Part shown: positions 7,976 through 15,892 of the stretch, piece after piece
Position numbering within the stretch: the stretch's first letter is position 1
How the letters are laid out: every line of letters starts with the position of its first letter
Assembly (NCBI GenBank): GCA_029974635.1
Contig: JARKQY010000016.1
Coordinates: 1-60,841 of the forward strand
Length of the DNA: 60,841 bases
Reading direction: 5' to 3'
Source: Bacillota bacterium
Lineage (GTDB): Bacteria > Bacillota > UBA4882 > UBA8346
Notes under the pieces: generated by a model
Told to the model about the DNA's origin: nothing
The model's input: only the letters and a program-made list of their open reading frames with translations
The model's database searches: none
Made by a program: the position numbers and the translations under genes

Positions 7976-9475
7976 TCAGAGGCCGATGGCCCAACGCAAT
8001 ACGGTTTCTTCATCCGCTTCATCCCGGGAAAGTTCCGCCACTTGACGGCCCTCATGCATGATAATGATCCGGTCGCTCAACGCCAAAATCTCCGGGAGTT
8101 CGGAGGAGATCAGCATGACCGCCTTATTTCCTGTTTCAACGATTCCCCGGATAATTTGATGAATCTGAACTTTAGTGCCAACATCGACTCCCCGGGTTGG
8201 TTCATCCATGATGATCAAATCCGGGTCTGCGGCCAGCCACCGGCCAAGGACCACTTTTTGCTGGTTGCCCCCGGACAAGCTGAGAATCGGCAGATTGATT
8301 CCGGCTATTTTTATGCGAAGCTCCCGCACATACTGTTCGATAATGGTCCGCTCTTTGGTTTTATTAAGAAGCCAGTTAACTTTCGGCGATAAACGATCCA
8401 TAATCACGCAGATCAGATTTTCGCCAATGGACCGTATGCCAAAAATCCCCTGTTGTTTTCGATCTTCGGGAAGGTAAGCGATCTTCGCGTTAATCGCCTG
8501 TTTTGGTGAGTTATAGTTCACAGGTTTCCCTTTATATTTGACGGTTCCCGATTCAATCGGGAGATCGCCAAAAAGTGCCCGGGCCACCTCCGAACGGCCC
8601 GATCCGACCAATCCGTAAAATCCTACGATTTCTCCAGGCCTTATTCGAAAGGATACTTTATTGAATAATGGTTCCAGGGTGATTTCATTTATCTCCAATA
8701 TCGGTTCACCGGAAAATAGTTCCCGGGCCTGATAGATACTATGTTCCACTTTTCTGCCGGACATCAGCTGAATCAATTGATCCTCGGTTGCTTCAGCTGT
8801 TGTAAGATTGCCCACCACTTGTCCGTCCCGCAGGATGGTAATCTGGCTGGATATTGTAAATATCTCTCGCAAGCGATGGGATATATATAGAATCGACTTC
8901 CCCATGCTTTGAAGCCGCCGGATTGTATTAAACAGAATGTCGGTTTCCGCTTGGCTTAAAATGGACGTCGGTTCGTCCAATATGATTAAACTGGCTTGCT
9001 GGTAAATCGCCTTGGCAATTAAGGTCAATTGTTTATCACCAGTGGTAAGTTCATACATGGGCATATCCAGCAGGTGAGGAGCCAAGCCGAATTCTTCAAT
9101 GGCTTTAGTTGCTTCCTGCTTCATGCGCCGCCAATCGATGCGGCCGAATTTCGATGTCAGCTCATCGCCGCCGAAAAAATTCTCCAGCACGGAAAGATAG
9201 GGGAAAAATGTCGGCTCTTGATAGACGATGGCGATGCCCATTTTGCTGGCGGCACGCGGATTGGCGAATACCACTTTTTGGCCGTGAATATGGATCTCGC
9301 CCTTATCCGGAACCAAAGCTCCGGAAATGATCTTCATCAGCGTGGATTTTCCGGCGCCGTTTTCACCGACAATAGCGTGGACTTCTCCCGGTTTCACCGA
9401 CAAATTTACCTCGCTTAATGCATTTACGCCTCCGAATGACTTGGAAACACCCTGCAACTCCACTAACGGTATCAT
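7976..9475 (-). CDS. Ribose-type sugar ABC transporter ATP-binding protein (two ATPase domains)
   Basis: 499 residues, the usual RbsA/MglA length, with two fused nucleotide-binding domains. The first has Walker A GENGAGKST (37-45), an LTTGDKQ signature and IILDEPTS. The second has the customary degenerate P-loop (GLVGSGRSE), a good LSGGNQQKVVLGRWLA signature and IIMDEPTRGVDVG. It energises the two permeases downstream. The GGAGG lies thirteen bases from the ATG, a loose spacing. A 10-bp stem-loop separates it from the binding-protein gene, a common way to keep ATPase expression lower than binding-protein expression. Confidence 0.93.
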   Translation of the reverse strand: MIPLVELQGVSKSFGGVNALSEVNLSVKPGEVHAIVGENGAGKSTLMKIISGALVPDKGEIHIHGQKVVFANPRAASKMGIAIVYQEPTFFPYLSVLENFFGGDELTSKFGRIDWRRMKQEATKAIEEFGLAPHLLDMPMYELTTGDKQLTLIAKAIYQQASLIILDEPTSILSQAETDILFNTIRRLQSMGKSILYISHRLREIFTISSQITILRDGQVVGNLTTAEATEDQLIQLMSGRKVEHSIYQARELFSGEPILEINEITLEPLFNKVSFRIRPGEIVGFYGLVGSGRSEVARALFGDLPIESGTVKYKGKPVNYNSPKQAINAKIAYLPEDRKQQGIFGIRSIGENLICVIMDRLSPKVNWLLNKTKERTIIEQYVRELRIKIAGINLPILSLSGGNQQKVVLGRWLAADPDLIIMDEPTRGVDVGTKVQIHQIIRGIVETGNKAVMLISSELPEILALSDRIIIMHEGRQVAELSRDEADEETVLRWAIGL

Positions 9476-9525
9476 CTATGTTTTTATACCTCCTTGCCCA
9501 AATGTCCGGAGAATATGAAGAAAGG

Positions 9526-9572
9526 GGACGTGCTAGTGGTCAAATCCGCTTCAGGATTCCCATAGCACGTCC
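9526..9572 (-). other. Intercistronic stem-loop after the binding-protein gene
   Basis: A perfect 10-bp stem (GGACGTGCTA with TAGCACGTCC) lies 8 bases beyond the stop of the binding-protein gene and 50 bases before the ATPase gene. No strong U-run follows, so it is more likely an mRNA-stabilising or partial-termination element than a full terminator. Confidence 0.6.
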
Positions 9573-9579
9573 GGAAAAA

Positions 9580-10575
9580 TTAGAAATCAAAGGTATCGAC
9601 GTTGCCTTTCGTGATGACCAGAGGACTTCCAAGCAGCAAGATTTTTTGATCCGGGAAGTATTTGATTTCTTGGGCTAACCCGGGGACCTTATTAGTTTCG
9701 CTAAACGACTCCCCTTTCGCCAGTTTCATCCCGGCCCATACGGTTAAATAACCTAATTCGCGGGGATTCCAAAGGATCGAGGCCTCCATGATCCCTTTTT
9801 TCACAAACGGACGGACTGTATTCGGAGAGCCGTAACCGATGACCTTCACTTTCCCGATTTTATTGGTCGACTCGACGGCCCGGGCCACACCCGGAATCGT
9901 GGAAGAAGCCACGGCTACCAAACCTTTGAGATCGGGATACCTGACCATAAGCTGCTGTGCTTGACGGAATGCATCCTCGCTGGAACCGCCCGTGGTAAAC
10001 CTTACATCGACAATACTCATTTTCGGATATTTTTTGATCCGTTCCTTCATGTACCCGATCCAGGCGTTAAGGTTTGTTGCGGTGGATTCCCCGGAAACAA
10101 TTCCAATTTTGCCTTGATTTTTAAGTTGTTTGGCCAGGGTATCCAACAAAGTATACCCTAAATCCCGGTCCAGAGCCTGGGCGACATATGCTTGGCGTTC
10201 ACTATTCGGGCTGTCGCTATCCGATGTAAAAACAGCGATACCGGCTTTCTTGGCTTTTTCGATAATCGGATTAATGGATACCGAATCCAGAACCGAGACG
10301 GAAATGGCGTCATACTTTTGAGTAATCAAACTATCCATAATCCGTACTTGCTCGGGAGCACTGGCGGTGGTGGCGCCGACATAATCAAATTCCACACCAA
10401 ACTGTTTTGCCGCGTCCTTACCTCCTTGTTCCATGGCAGTAAAATAAGGAATGCCAATTAATTGAGGGATAAAAGCAATTTTGAGTTTCTCGTTGGCTGC
10501 AAAACACCCCATAAGTTGTGTACCGATAATTACCATGACCAATAAAATGGCAATAAGCAAACCAAACTTTTTCAT
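9580..10575 (-). CDS. Sugar ABC transporter substrate-binding lipoprotein (RbsB/LsrB/RhaS class)
   Basis: 331 residues with a lipoprotein signal: Met-Lys-Lys, hydrophobic core and lipobox LMGC with Cys24 as the lipidated residue. The rest is a type-I periplasmic-binding fold starting KIAFIPQLIGIPYF, with VSVLDSVSINPIIEKA and GKIGIVSGES. The set resembles LsrB/RhaS-like proteins more than classical RbsB, which fits the two-permease layout. AAGGAG lies nine bases from the ATG. The gene follows ribokinase after 142 bp and precedes the ATPase, and it fixes the importer's specificity, which is not known. Confidence 0.9.
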   Translation of the reverse strand: MKKFGLLIAILLVMVIIGTQLMGCFAANEKLKIAFIPQLIGIPYFTAMEQGGKDAAKQFGVEFDYVGATTASAPEQVRIMDSLITQKYDAISVSVLDSVSINPIIEKAKKAGIAVFTSDSDSPNSERQAYVAQALDRDLGYTLLDTLAKQLKNQGKIGIVSGESTATNLNAWIGYMKERIKKYPKMSIVDVRFTTGGSSEDAFRQAQQLMVRYPDLKGLVAVASSTIPGVARAVESTNKIGKVKVIGYGSPNTVRPFVKKGIMEASILWNPRELGYLTVWAGMKLAKGESFSETNKVPGLAQEIKYFPDQKILLLGSPLVITKGNVDTFDF

Positions 10576-10717
10576 CTTTCATTGCTCCTTTTTTATGTTT
10601 TGAAATTTCCGCTGACACCAAAACCGATAACTTTCTCACCCCCTTTTGCTCGCGCCAGAGCTTTCAGCAATAAGGTTCTATCCTTTAATGGCTAGAAAGA
10701 TGCCTTCATAACTCGCC

Positions 10718-11641
10718 TCAGCCTTTACCGGACTCCAAAATGAACTTACCAATATCATTCCGATGTGGAATGGATGCTTGGGCGCCAAGCTTGGTAACCG
10801 TCAGGGCGCTGGCTGCGGTTGCCCAACGGGCCGCATCCAAAATTCTTTCACCTTCGCTTAAACGAGTAGCCACCGCACCGACAAAAACATCGCCAGCCGC
10901 TGTGGTATCGATAACCTTTACTTTATATGACGGTACGCCATTAAACTCGTTATCGGCAAATACTAAACAGCCATCTTTCCCTAGAGTAACAATGATATTG
11001 CTGCAAGCGCCGCTTAATTTGATGACCGCTTCGGTAATGGAAGGTATATCGGCAAGCGCCATACCACTTAAAACGGAGATTTCAACTTCATTGACAATAA
11101 GTAAATCAACATACTTTAATGATGGCAATATATCTTCGGATGCGGGGGCGGCGTTCAAGATCGTGTGCACGCCTTGTGCTTTGGCGATTTTTAACACTGA
11201 TTTTACAACCCGCAACGGTATTTCCTGCTGTAAAACAACCATATCATAGCCTTTAAGCAGATCGTTTAGTTCCGCTTCCGTCTCCGGCCAAACCTGATTG
11301 GCGCCCGCTGAGACAATAATATTGTTTTCCCCCAGGGAATTTACATTGATGATGGCTAGCCCGGTCACTTCCTCCCGGATACATTTCACTCCCTGGAGAT
11401 CCATACGCTCTCCCCGCAAATGATTGATAACTATTTTACCCAGATGGTCATCACCGATTTTACCTATCATACGGACGTTACCGCCGGTCCGGAAAACTGC
11501 AACCGCTTGATTGGCGCCTTTTCCGCCCGGAAACCATTGGTGATGCTTGCCTAAAATCGTCTCACCAGGCTTTGGAAAATCATTGATGGATACCACTAAA
11601 TCCATATTGATACTTCCAAAAACTATAATTTTTTTGCCCAT
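10718..11641 (-). CDS. rbsK: Ribokinase (PfkB family)
   Basis: 307 residues, the normal ribokinase size. PfkB signature 1 is FPGGKGANQAVAV (GGKGANQA at 39-46). Signature 2 is DTTAAGDVFVGA, with catalytic Asp251. It would phosphorylate D-ribose, or a related sugar released by the M20 enzyme, with ATP. It is the first gene of locus A, with GGAG eight bases upstream. A 36-nt perfect LacI-type palindrome lies 40 bp before the start codon. Specificity within the PfkB family is inferred from overall similarity and from the ribose-type importer. Confidence 0.82.
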   Translation of the reverse strand: MGKKIIVFGSINMDLVVSINDFPKPGETILGKHHQWFPGGKGANQAVAVFRTGGNVRMIGKIGDDHLGKIVINHLRGERMDLQGVKCIREEVTGLAIINVNSLGENNIIVSAGANQVWPETEAELNDLLKGYDMVVLQQEIPLRVVKSVLKIAKAQGVHTILNAAPASEDILPSLKYVDLLIVNEVEISVLSGMALADIPSITEAVIKLSGACSNIIVTLGKDGCLVFADNEFNGVPSYKVKVIDTTAAGDVFVGAVATRLSEGERILDAARWATAASALTVTKLGAQASIPHRNDIGKFILESGKG

Positions 11642-11680
11642 TGTTATCGCTCCAGACTTGGTTCATTTTCTTCATCATTA

Positions 11681-11716
11681 TTTTATCGAAACGTTTCTAG
11701 AAACGTTTCGATAAAA
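11681..11716. promoter_or_regulatory. LacI-family double operator (36-nt perfect palindrome)
   Basis: A perfect 36-nt palindrome centred on CTAG, made of two head-to-head copies of CGAAACGTTTC flanked by TTTTAT and ATAAAA. The half-site AAACG/CGTTT is typical of LacI-family operators. It lies 40 bp upstream of the ribokinase start, well placed to block the promoter. The adjacent LacI-type protein is the obvious ligand (inference). Confidence 0.75.
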
Positions 11717-11793
11717 CTTAAAGTATTACAACCGTTTTATATTCAAAACCGTAAACTCTTAATTCAAAATAAATTATGGGCAATTACATTGTA

Positions 11794-11823
11794 ATTCGAA
11801 ACGTTTTTAAGAACGTTTTGATA
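11794..11823. promoter_or_regulatory. Second LacI-family operator (imperfect copy)
   Basis: An imperfect version of the 11681 palindrome: TTCGAAACGTTT, a TTAA centre, then GAACGTTTTGA. Centre-to-centre distance to the first operator is about 110 bp, compatible with co-operative binding or DNA looping. Confidence 0.65.
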
Positions 11824-11957
11824 ATAATTTCAACTATCACTCGCAAATTCCTGCTGAAATGAATAATAAATTTATGTGCGGTTAATTCACATAATAAATA
11901 ATCGTCCAAACTAAAAACAACCCGAATCGTGCCATGGCATCTCTGGAATCGATGCTT

Positions 11958-13004
11958 CTAGTTTCCCGGGCTTGATTCCCGGGTGATCAGTTGCGGTTCA
12001 AAAACCTTGGAAGGAATCCATGTTTTCTTGGAATGAATCGCCCGTAAAATCATTTTAACGGCCTCACATCCCATTTCATAAGCCGGTTGCCTGACTGTGG
12101 TCAGCGCCGGCTTGAACAGCGAAGCCAATAATATGTCATCATAGCCTACCACTTCAATCCCACCGGGTATGTCCAGCCCAAATTCCGAAAGAACCATCAT
12201 CGCACCCAGGGTCATCATGTCATTGGCGCCAAACACCGCATCGAAACTGATTTTATTGGCAATAACGTCCTTAAGCGCTTTTTGTCCGCCTTCAAAAGAA
12301 AAGTCTCCATAAGTAATTAATTCCGGATGAACCGCCAGTCTATTTTCCGTAAGGGCTTGCTGATAACCGTTTAAACGGTCCAGACTGGATTGCAATTGAT
12401 CCGGACCGGAGATGAAGAGAATTCTCTGTTTGCCCTTACCAATAAGATGGCAAGTCGCCATATAAGCGCCCTTGGTATTGTCCACGGTAACGGTGGGAAT
12501 GGACAAATCATCCAGGCGCCGGTCCAGAATAACCTTGGGGATGGAAAGTTCGTTTAAAAGACTTAAACTTTTCTTAATTCGACCGGCACAGGTAAAAATA
12601 ATGCCATCAACGCATTTCTCCTCGAATAATCGTAGGAAAGTGGCTTCTTCCTTGACTTCTCCATCCGTATTACACAAAATAATATTGTATCCGAAACGTT
12701 TGGCGGTATCACCGACTCCCCGGACCATGAGCGGAAAGAAAGGATTCACGATATCCGGAATAATTAAACCGATAACCTTGGATTTTTTGCTTTTCAGGCT
12801 ACGGGCCAGTCCGTTGGGCCGGTAATTCAACTCATCGATGGCCTTGACGACTCTTTGCCGGAGCTCTTCCGAAACCCGCTCCTTCTTATTAATCGCCAGA
12901 GAAACCGTTGAAATGGAGACTCCGGCATGTTTGGCCACTTCCTTGATGGTTACTTTGATGGGTAACCCTCCCTTTCGAAACGTTTTTATATTACTTCTCG
13001 GCAA
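11958..13004 (-). CDS. LacI family transcriptional regulator
   Basis: The N-terminal HTH reads KVTIKEVAKHAGVSISTVS, followed by the LacI hinge (ELNYRPNGLARSLKSKK) and a periplasmic-binding-like effector domain ending TTVRQPAYEMGCEAV. The frame opens at a TTG (13004) with AAGGAG nine bases upstream, giving 348 residues. That start adds 15 residues before the usual family start and puts an operator copy (12974-12989) inside the gene. The canonical start position (12959) instead holds an ATC codon with an excellent GGGAGGG six bases upstream. It probably represses locus A and itself; the effector is unknown, probably a sugar. Confidence 0.88.
   Translation of the reverse strand: MPRSNIKTFRKGGLPIKVTIKEVAKHAGVSISTVSLAINKKERVSEELRQRVVKAIDELNYRPNGLARSLKSKKSKVIGLIIPDIVNPFFPLMVRGVGDTAKRFGYNIILCNTDGEVKEEATFLRLFEEKCVDGIIFTCAGRIKKSLSLLNELSIPKVILDRRLDDLSIPTVTVDNTKGAYMATCHLIGKGKQRILFISGPDQLQSSLDRLNGYQQALTENRLAVHPELITYGDFSFEGGQKALKDVIANKISFDAVFGANDMMTLGAMMVLSEFGLDIPGGIEVVGYDDILLASLFKPALTTVRQPAYEMGCEAVKMILRAIHSKKTWIPSKVFEPQLITRESSPGN
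12974..12989. promoter_or_regulatory. LacI-family operator at the regulator's own 5-prime end
   Basis: TTCGAAACGTTTTTAT matches one half of the locus A operators. It lies just upstream of the strong GGGAGGG sequence of the regulator gene, or within codons 6-10 if the upstream TTG is used. It implies autoregulation. Confidence 0.55.
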
Positions 13005-13164
13005 ATAAAAAAACTCCTTCCGGAGTCCAAAATTATCTAAGCCACCATTGTTCTAAGCCAACGTGTTTCCAAATCATTCGTTCTGTTGCCGGAACGGATT
13101 TTTGGGACAATTTAGGGCCTGATAATAGCCAATTATGAACAATGAGTTATCATGAATTTCGGGG

Positions 13165-14220
13165 TCACTCCCGGGTGGTTACCTTGGTTATCCACCGAAA
13201 GGATTCTTCTCTATCCAATTTTACCGCTACAGCGTTGGCAATCAGTTGAATGGGATAAATATCAATGAGGGTAGAAAAATATTCGTCGATATCGACCCGG
13301 GAAATTTTTTCCGTTAAATCAGTTAGAATATCACCGCATTTGATCGTTAACAACCGAACGCCGCAGGCTGATAAATCCATTGCCAATGACAGAAGATGCT
13401 TTTCGGTTTGACCCGCGCTGGCGATTACTATTGCTGCCAGATTAGAATCCGCGATCTCCAATGGGCCGTGCCGAAACTGCGCCGCTTCCATTCCCTCCGC
13501 CGGCATTTTGACCAACTCTTTAATCGTCAAAGCTCCTTGCAAAGCTGTAGCAACTCCCGGTCCTCTTCCAACCAGCGAGATTGTTTTGGCTTTGGAAAAT
13601 TCCTCAATAATATTTGCCAAAGGAATCGCGGGCGCCGTTTCATTTAAATCAAACAACCGCTGAATAGCTTGTCTGAGATTCTGATGGGCCGCCTTAAAAT
13701 CCCCTCCGCCCAGGTTACTGCAAAGCAATAAAAGGACAGCAAGAGATGCGGTATAAGTTTTACTGGCGGTGGTTCCTTCACTCCCCGCCAACATCGGCAA
13801 GCAAACTTTTACACTTTTGGCGAGACTACTATCCAACTGATTAGTGACGCCTATAGTCGCGGCATTCTTGGGGAGGCGGGTAAATAACTCTTTAATCTCA
13901 ACGCTTTCGCCCGATTGGGATATAACAACCAGGCAAGAGTCATCCGTCAAGATTTTCATTCCATAATGGATCAGGTCGGAAGTTTCAAAAAACCAGGCCT
14001 GGCGTCCGAATGACCACAGATATGAAGTGGCGGCTTTCGCGGCAAAAAACGAACTGCCCATACCGGTGAAAATCAGCGGGTTGTCCCGGTTTCGAACTAG
14101 ACTGGCAGCTTCTTGAAAGAGACTCTTGCCGGTCATTTCAGAATAATAATAATGGATCTTATCCAGCACTAATGGCTGTTCGCGAAGATCATTGAGGAAT
14201 GCTCTCATATTTTCATCCAT
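13165..14220 (-). CDS. Double-SIS-domain sugar-phosphate isomerase/deglycase-like protein
   Basis: 351 residues with two SIS domains and no glutaminase domain. SIS1 (about 35-165) has GMGSSFFAAKAA and VVISQSGESVEIKE. SIS2 (about 205-340) has LVGRGPGVATALQGALTIKE, EAAQFRHGPLEI and a conserved C-terminal AVKLDREESFRW. It resembles the isomerase half of GlmS and relatives such as FrlB and AgaS, which act on phosphorylated amino- or glyco-amine sugars. It is the last gene of locus B, so it probably cleaves or isomerises the phosphorylated product of the PfkB kinase at 20.9 kb (inference). Start choice is uncertain; a second in-frame ATG lies four codons in. Confidence 0.8.
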   Translation of the reverse strand: MDENMRAFLNDLREQPLVLDKIHYYYSEMTGKSLFQEAASLVRNRDNPLIFTGMGSSFFAAKAATSYLWSFGRQAWFFETSDLIHYGMKILTDDSCLVVISQSGESVEIKELFTRLPKNAATIGVTNQLDSSLAKSVKVCLPMLAGSEGTTASKTYTASLAVLLLLCSNLGGGDFKAAHQNLRQAIQRLFDLNETAPAIPLANIIEEFSKAKTISLVGRGPGVATALQGALTIKELVKMPAEGMEAAQFRHGPLEIADSNLAAIVIASAGQTEKHLLSLAMDLSACGVRLLTIKCGDILTDLTEKISRVDIDEYFSTLIDIYPIQLIANAVAVKLDREESFRWITKVTTRE

Positions 14221-14294
14221 CCTTTCGTCAATTTACTCACGCCAAAGAAATCGCCAAAATACGGCCAAGACTGAATCGATTGCTATGAGATACA

Positions 14295-15299
14295 TTAGCG
14301 GACGACTTTTACCGGCTTTCCTTCCCGTAGCGAGGTGAGTGCCGCTAATCCGGCACAAAGCGCGGCTCGGCCATCGAATCCCGTAACCAATGGCTGGCGG
14401 TCTTGTTGAATACAAGCGATAAAATGTTCCATCTGACAGCGAAAGGCTTCTTCAAACCGGTTCAAAAAAGAATGATTCAGGGCTTGCAACTCCCCCTGGT
14501 TCACCAAAAATGTGGTGGCATGATTTTCTTTTAATTCCCCAACAGTTGCCATTCCTTTGCTGCCCAAAACTTCCGTTCTGACATCATAAGCGTATTCTGC
14601 GGCGCAGCATGCCTCCAGGGCTGCAGTGGCTCCGTTTTCCATTTGCATTAACACCGCAAGCTGATCAATAAAGTCCGGAATTGTATTATTTTTTTCATGA
14701 TTGGCCAAAACTCCGCCAACAGCGTATACTGTTTGAATCTCATCGCCTAACAACCACCTGGCTAAATCATATTCATGGACCAGATAGTCCAGGGCAAGGC
14801 CGCCGCCTTCATTGATCTTTAAAACCCAATCCGGTGGAAGCGTGGAGCGATGAACGCCACGAATACCGATGGGAGTTCCGAATATTTTGCAGTCGATTTG
14901 CTCTTTCACATAACGATATGAGGGGTCAAACCTACGCATAAAACCGATCGTCAAGAAAACTCCGTGGTTCAAAGCCTCTTCAATTACCCGGTCTGCATCC
15001 TCAATCGTCAGCGCAATTGGCTTTTCCAAAAAAATGTGCTTTCCTTCCCGCGCGGCAGCAATGGCAAGTCCAGCGTGGGAAGGAGTCCGGGTGCAAATAA
15101 TGACCGCCTTGACAATGGCCGAGCGCAATAAATCGACATGATCCGGATAATATTCAATATGAAGATTTTTTGCGAATGCCGCGCCGGATGAACCTGATAT
15201 TGCCTTTAATTCCGCGCCGGGAATTCCATTGGCAAGCAGCTCGGCATAAAATCTTCCCATGCGTCCGGCGCCCACAATCCCAATATCAATTTTCTTCAT
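14295..15299 (-). CDS. Gfo/Idh/MocA family NAD(P)-dependent oxidoreductase
   Basis: 334 residues. The Rossmann motif is at the N-terminus (DIGIVGAGRMGRFYAELLA). The EKPIALT motif with the conserved Lys follows near residue 94, then GGLALDYLVHEYDLARWLLG, which carries the His-x-x-x-Asp-like active-site residues of the family. Members oxidise sugars, inositols or amino sugars. It sits in locus B, five bases after the unknown 183-residue gene, so it is probably translated from the same message. The substrate is unknown but should belong to the same route as the importer and SIS protein. Confidence 0.88.
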   Translation of the reverse strand: MKKIDIGIVGAGRMGRFYAELLANGIPGAELKAISGSSGAAFAKNLHIEYYPDHVDLLRSAIVKAVIICTRTPSHAGLAIAAAREGKHIFLEKPIALTIEDADRVIEEALNHGVFLTIGFMRRFDPSYRYVKEQIDCKIFGTPIGIRGVHRSTLPPDWVLKINEGGGLALDYLVHEYDLARWLLGDEIQTVYAVGGVLANHEKNNTIPDFIDQLAVLMQMENGATAALEACCAAEYAYDVRTEVLGSKGMATVGELKENHATTFLVNQGELQALNHSFLNRFEEAFRCQMEHFIACIQQDRQPLVTGFDGRAALCAGLAALTSLREGKPVKVVR

Positions 15300-15303
15300 T
15301 GAT

Positions 15304-15855
15304 TTATTGCTCTCCCTTTGACTTTACCTTGAGAATGTAGTCACGCAGATCAAGATCAATACGGGGTAACTCACCGGATTCACCGACCCAGAAATACGGG
15401 TTGGGTTCCGGTCCGGGCAGAGTAATCTCATAATGCAAGGTACCGGCAAGAACGGTAAAACAGCTTAGACGCAAATCGTTAAACGGCATCTCATAGGCGG
15501 CAAAATCAGCGGCGGTTAAAGTGTTATTAGCAATTTTTGCTTCAATTTCAGCGCGTTTTCTTAAGCCGAATACCCAGATTAGCGGTTTGGTTCGTTCATA
15601 AGGATTTAACAGAAAGACTTCTTCATTCCCCGGATGATAATTCAGCTTACCCTCCAGCAGGTTTAAACTGACGAACAAAAGCATATGCCCGCCATAGTGC
15701 GGTTCCGTCTTATAAAGCGCTTTCGCCTTAAACTGCCCTTCCGGCGCTTTGACAGTATCTGCCGGAGGAGTCAATCCAGCCACCAAACCGTGCCGTTCCA
15801 GTTCACGCATATCTTCCATGGTAAACTTTTTCGATTGCAAAATGAGCGTGGTCAT
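15304..15855 (-). CDS. Conserved-looking protein of unknown function (locus B)
   Basis: 183 residues, no signal peptide or membrane segment, and no family I recognise. It is rich in beta-prone stretches (HMLLFVSLNLLEGKLNYH, LSCFTVLAGTLHYEITLP) and has PGPEPNPYFWVGESGELP before a short C-terminal strand, consistent with a small beta-sandwich or cupin-like fold (guess). GGAG lies ten bases before the ATG. It starts 38 bp after the amidohydrolase and ends five bases before the oxidoreductase, so it is a true operon member. It is a candidate new enzyme, chaperone or sugar-binding protein of this pathway. Confidence 0.7.
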   Translation of the reverse strand: MTTLILQSKKFTMEDMRELERHGLVAGLTPPADTVKAPEGQFKAKALYKTEPHYGGHMLLFVSLNLLEGKLNYHPGNEEVFLLNPYERTKPLIWVFGLRKRAEIEAKIANNTLTAADFAAYEMPFNDLRLSCFTVLAGTLHYEITLPGPEPNPYFWVGESGELPRIDLDLRDYILKVKSKGEQ

Positions 15856-15892
15856 ATTCTTTCATCTCCTCATGAAAACTTTTTTCAATAAT

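Larger units (their letters stand above)
11642..11957. other. Control region of locus A
   Basis: 316 bp between the ribokinase start and the LacI-type regulator stop. It contains two large LacI-type operators (11681-11716 and 11794-11823) in otherwise AT-rich DNA. No gene is seen. The promoter of the ribokinase-transporter operon must lie here. Confidence 0.65.

Noticed and set aside
8950..9100. LTTGDKQ in place of LSGGQ in the first ATPase domain of the ribose-type ATPase
   Set aside because: RbsA-class proteins commonly have a divergent first signature (e.g. LSIGDQQ), so this is ordinary family variation.
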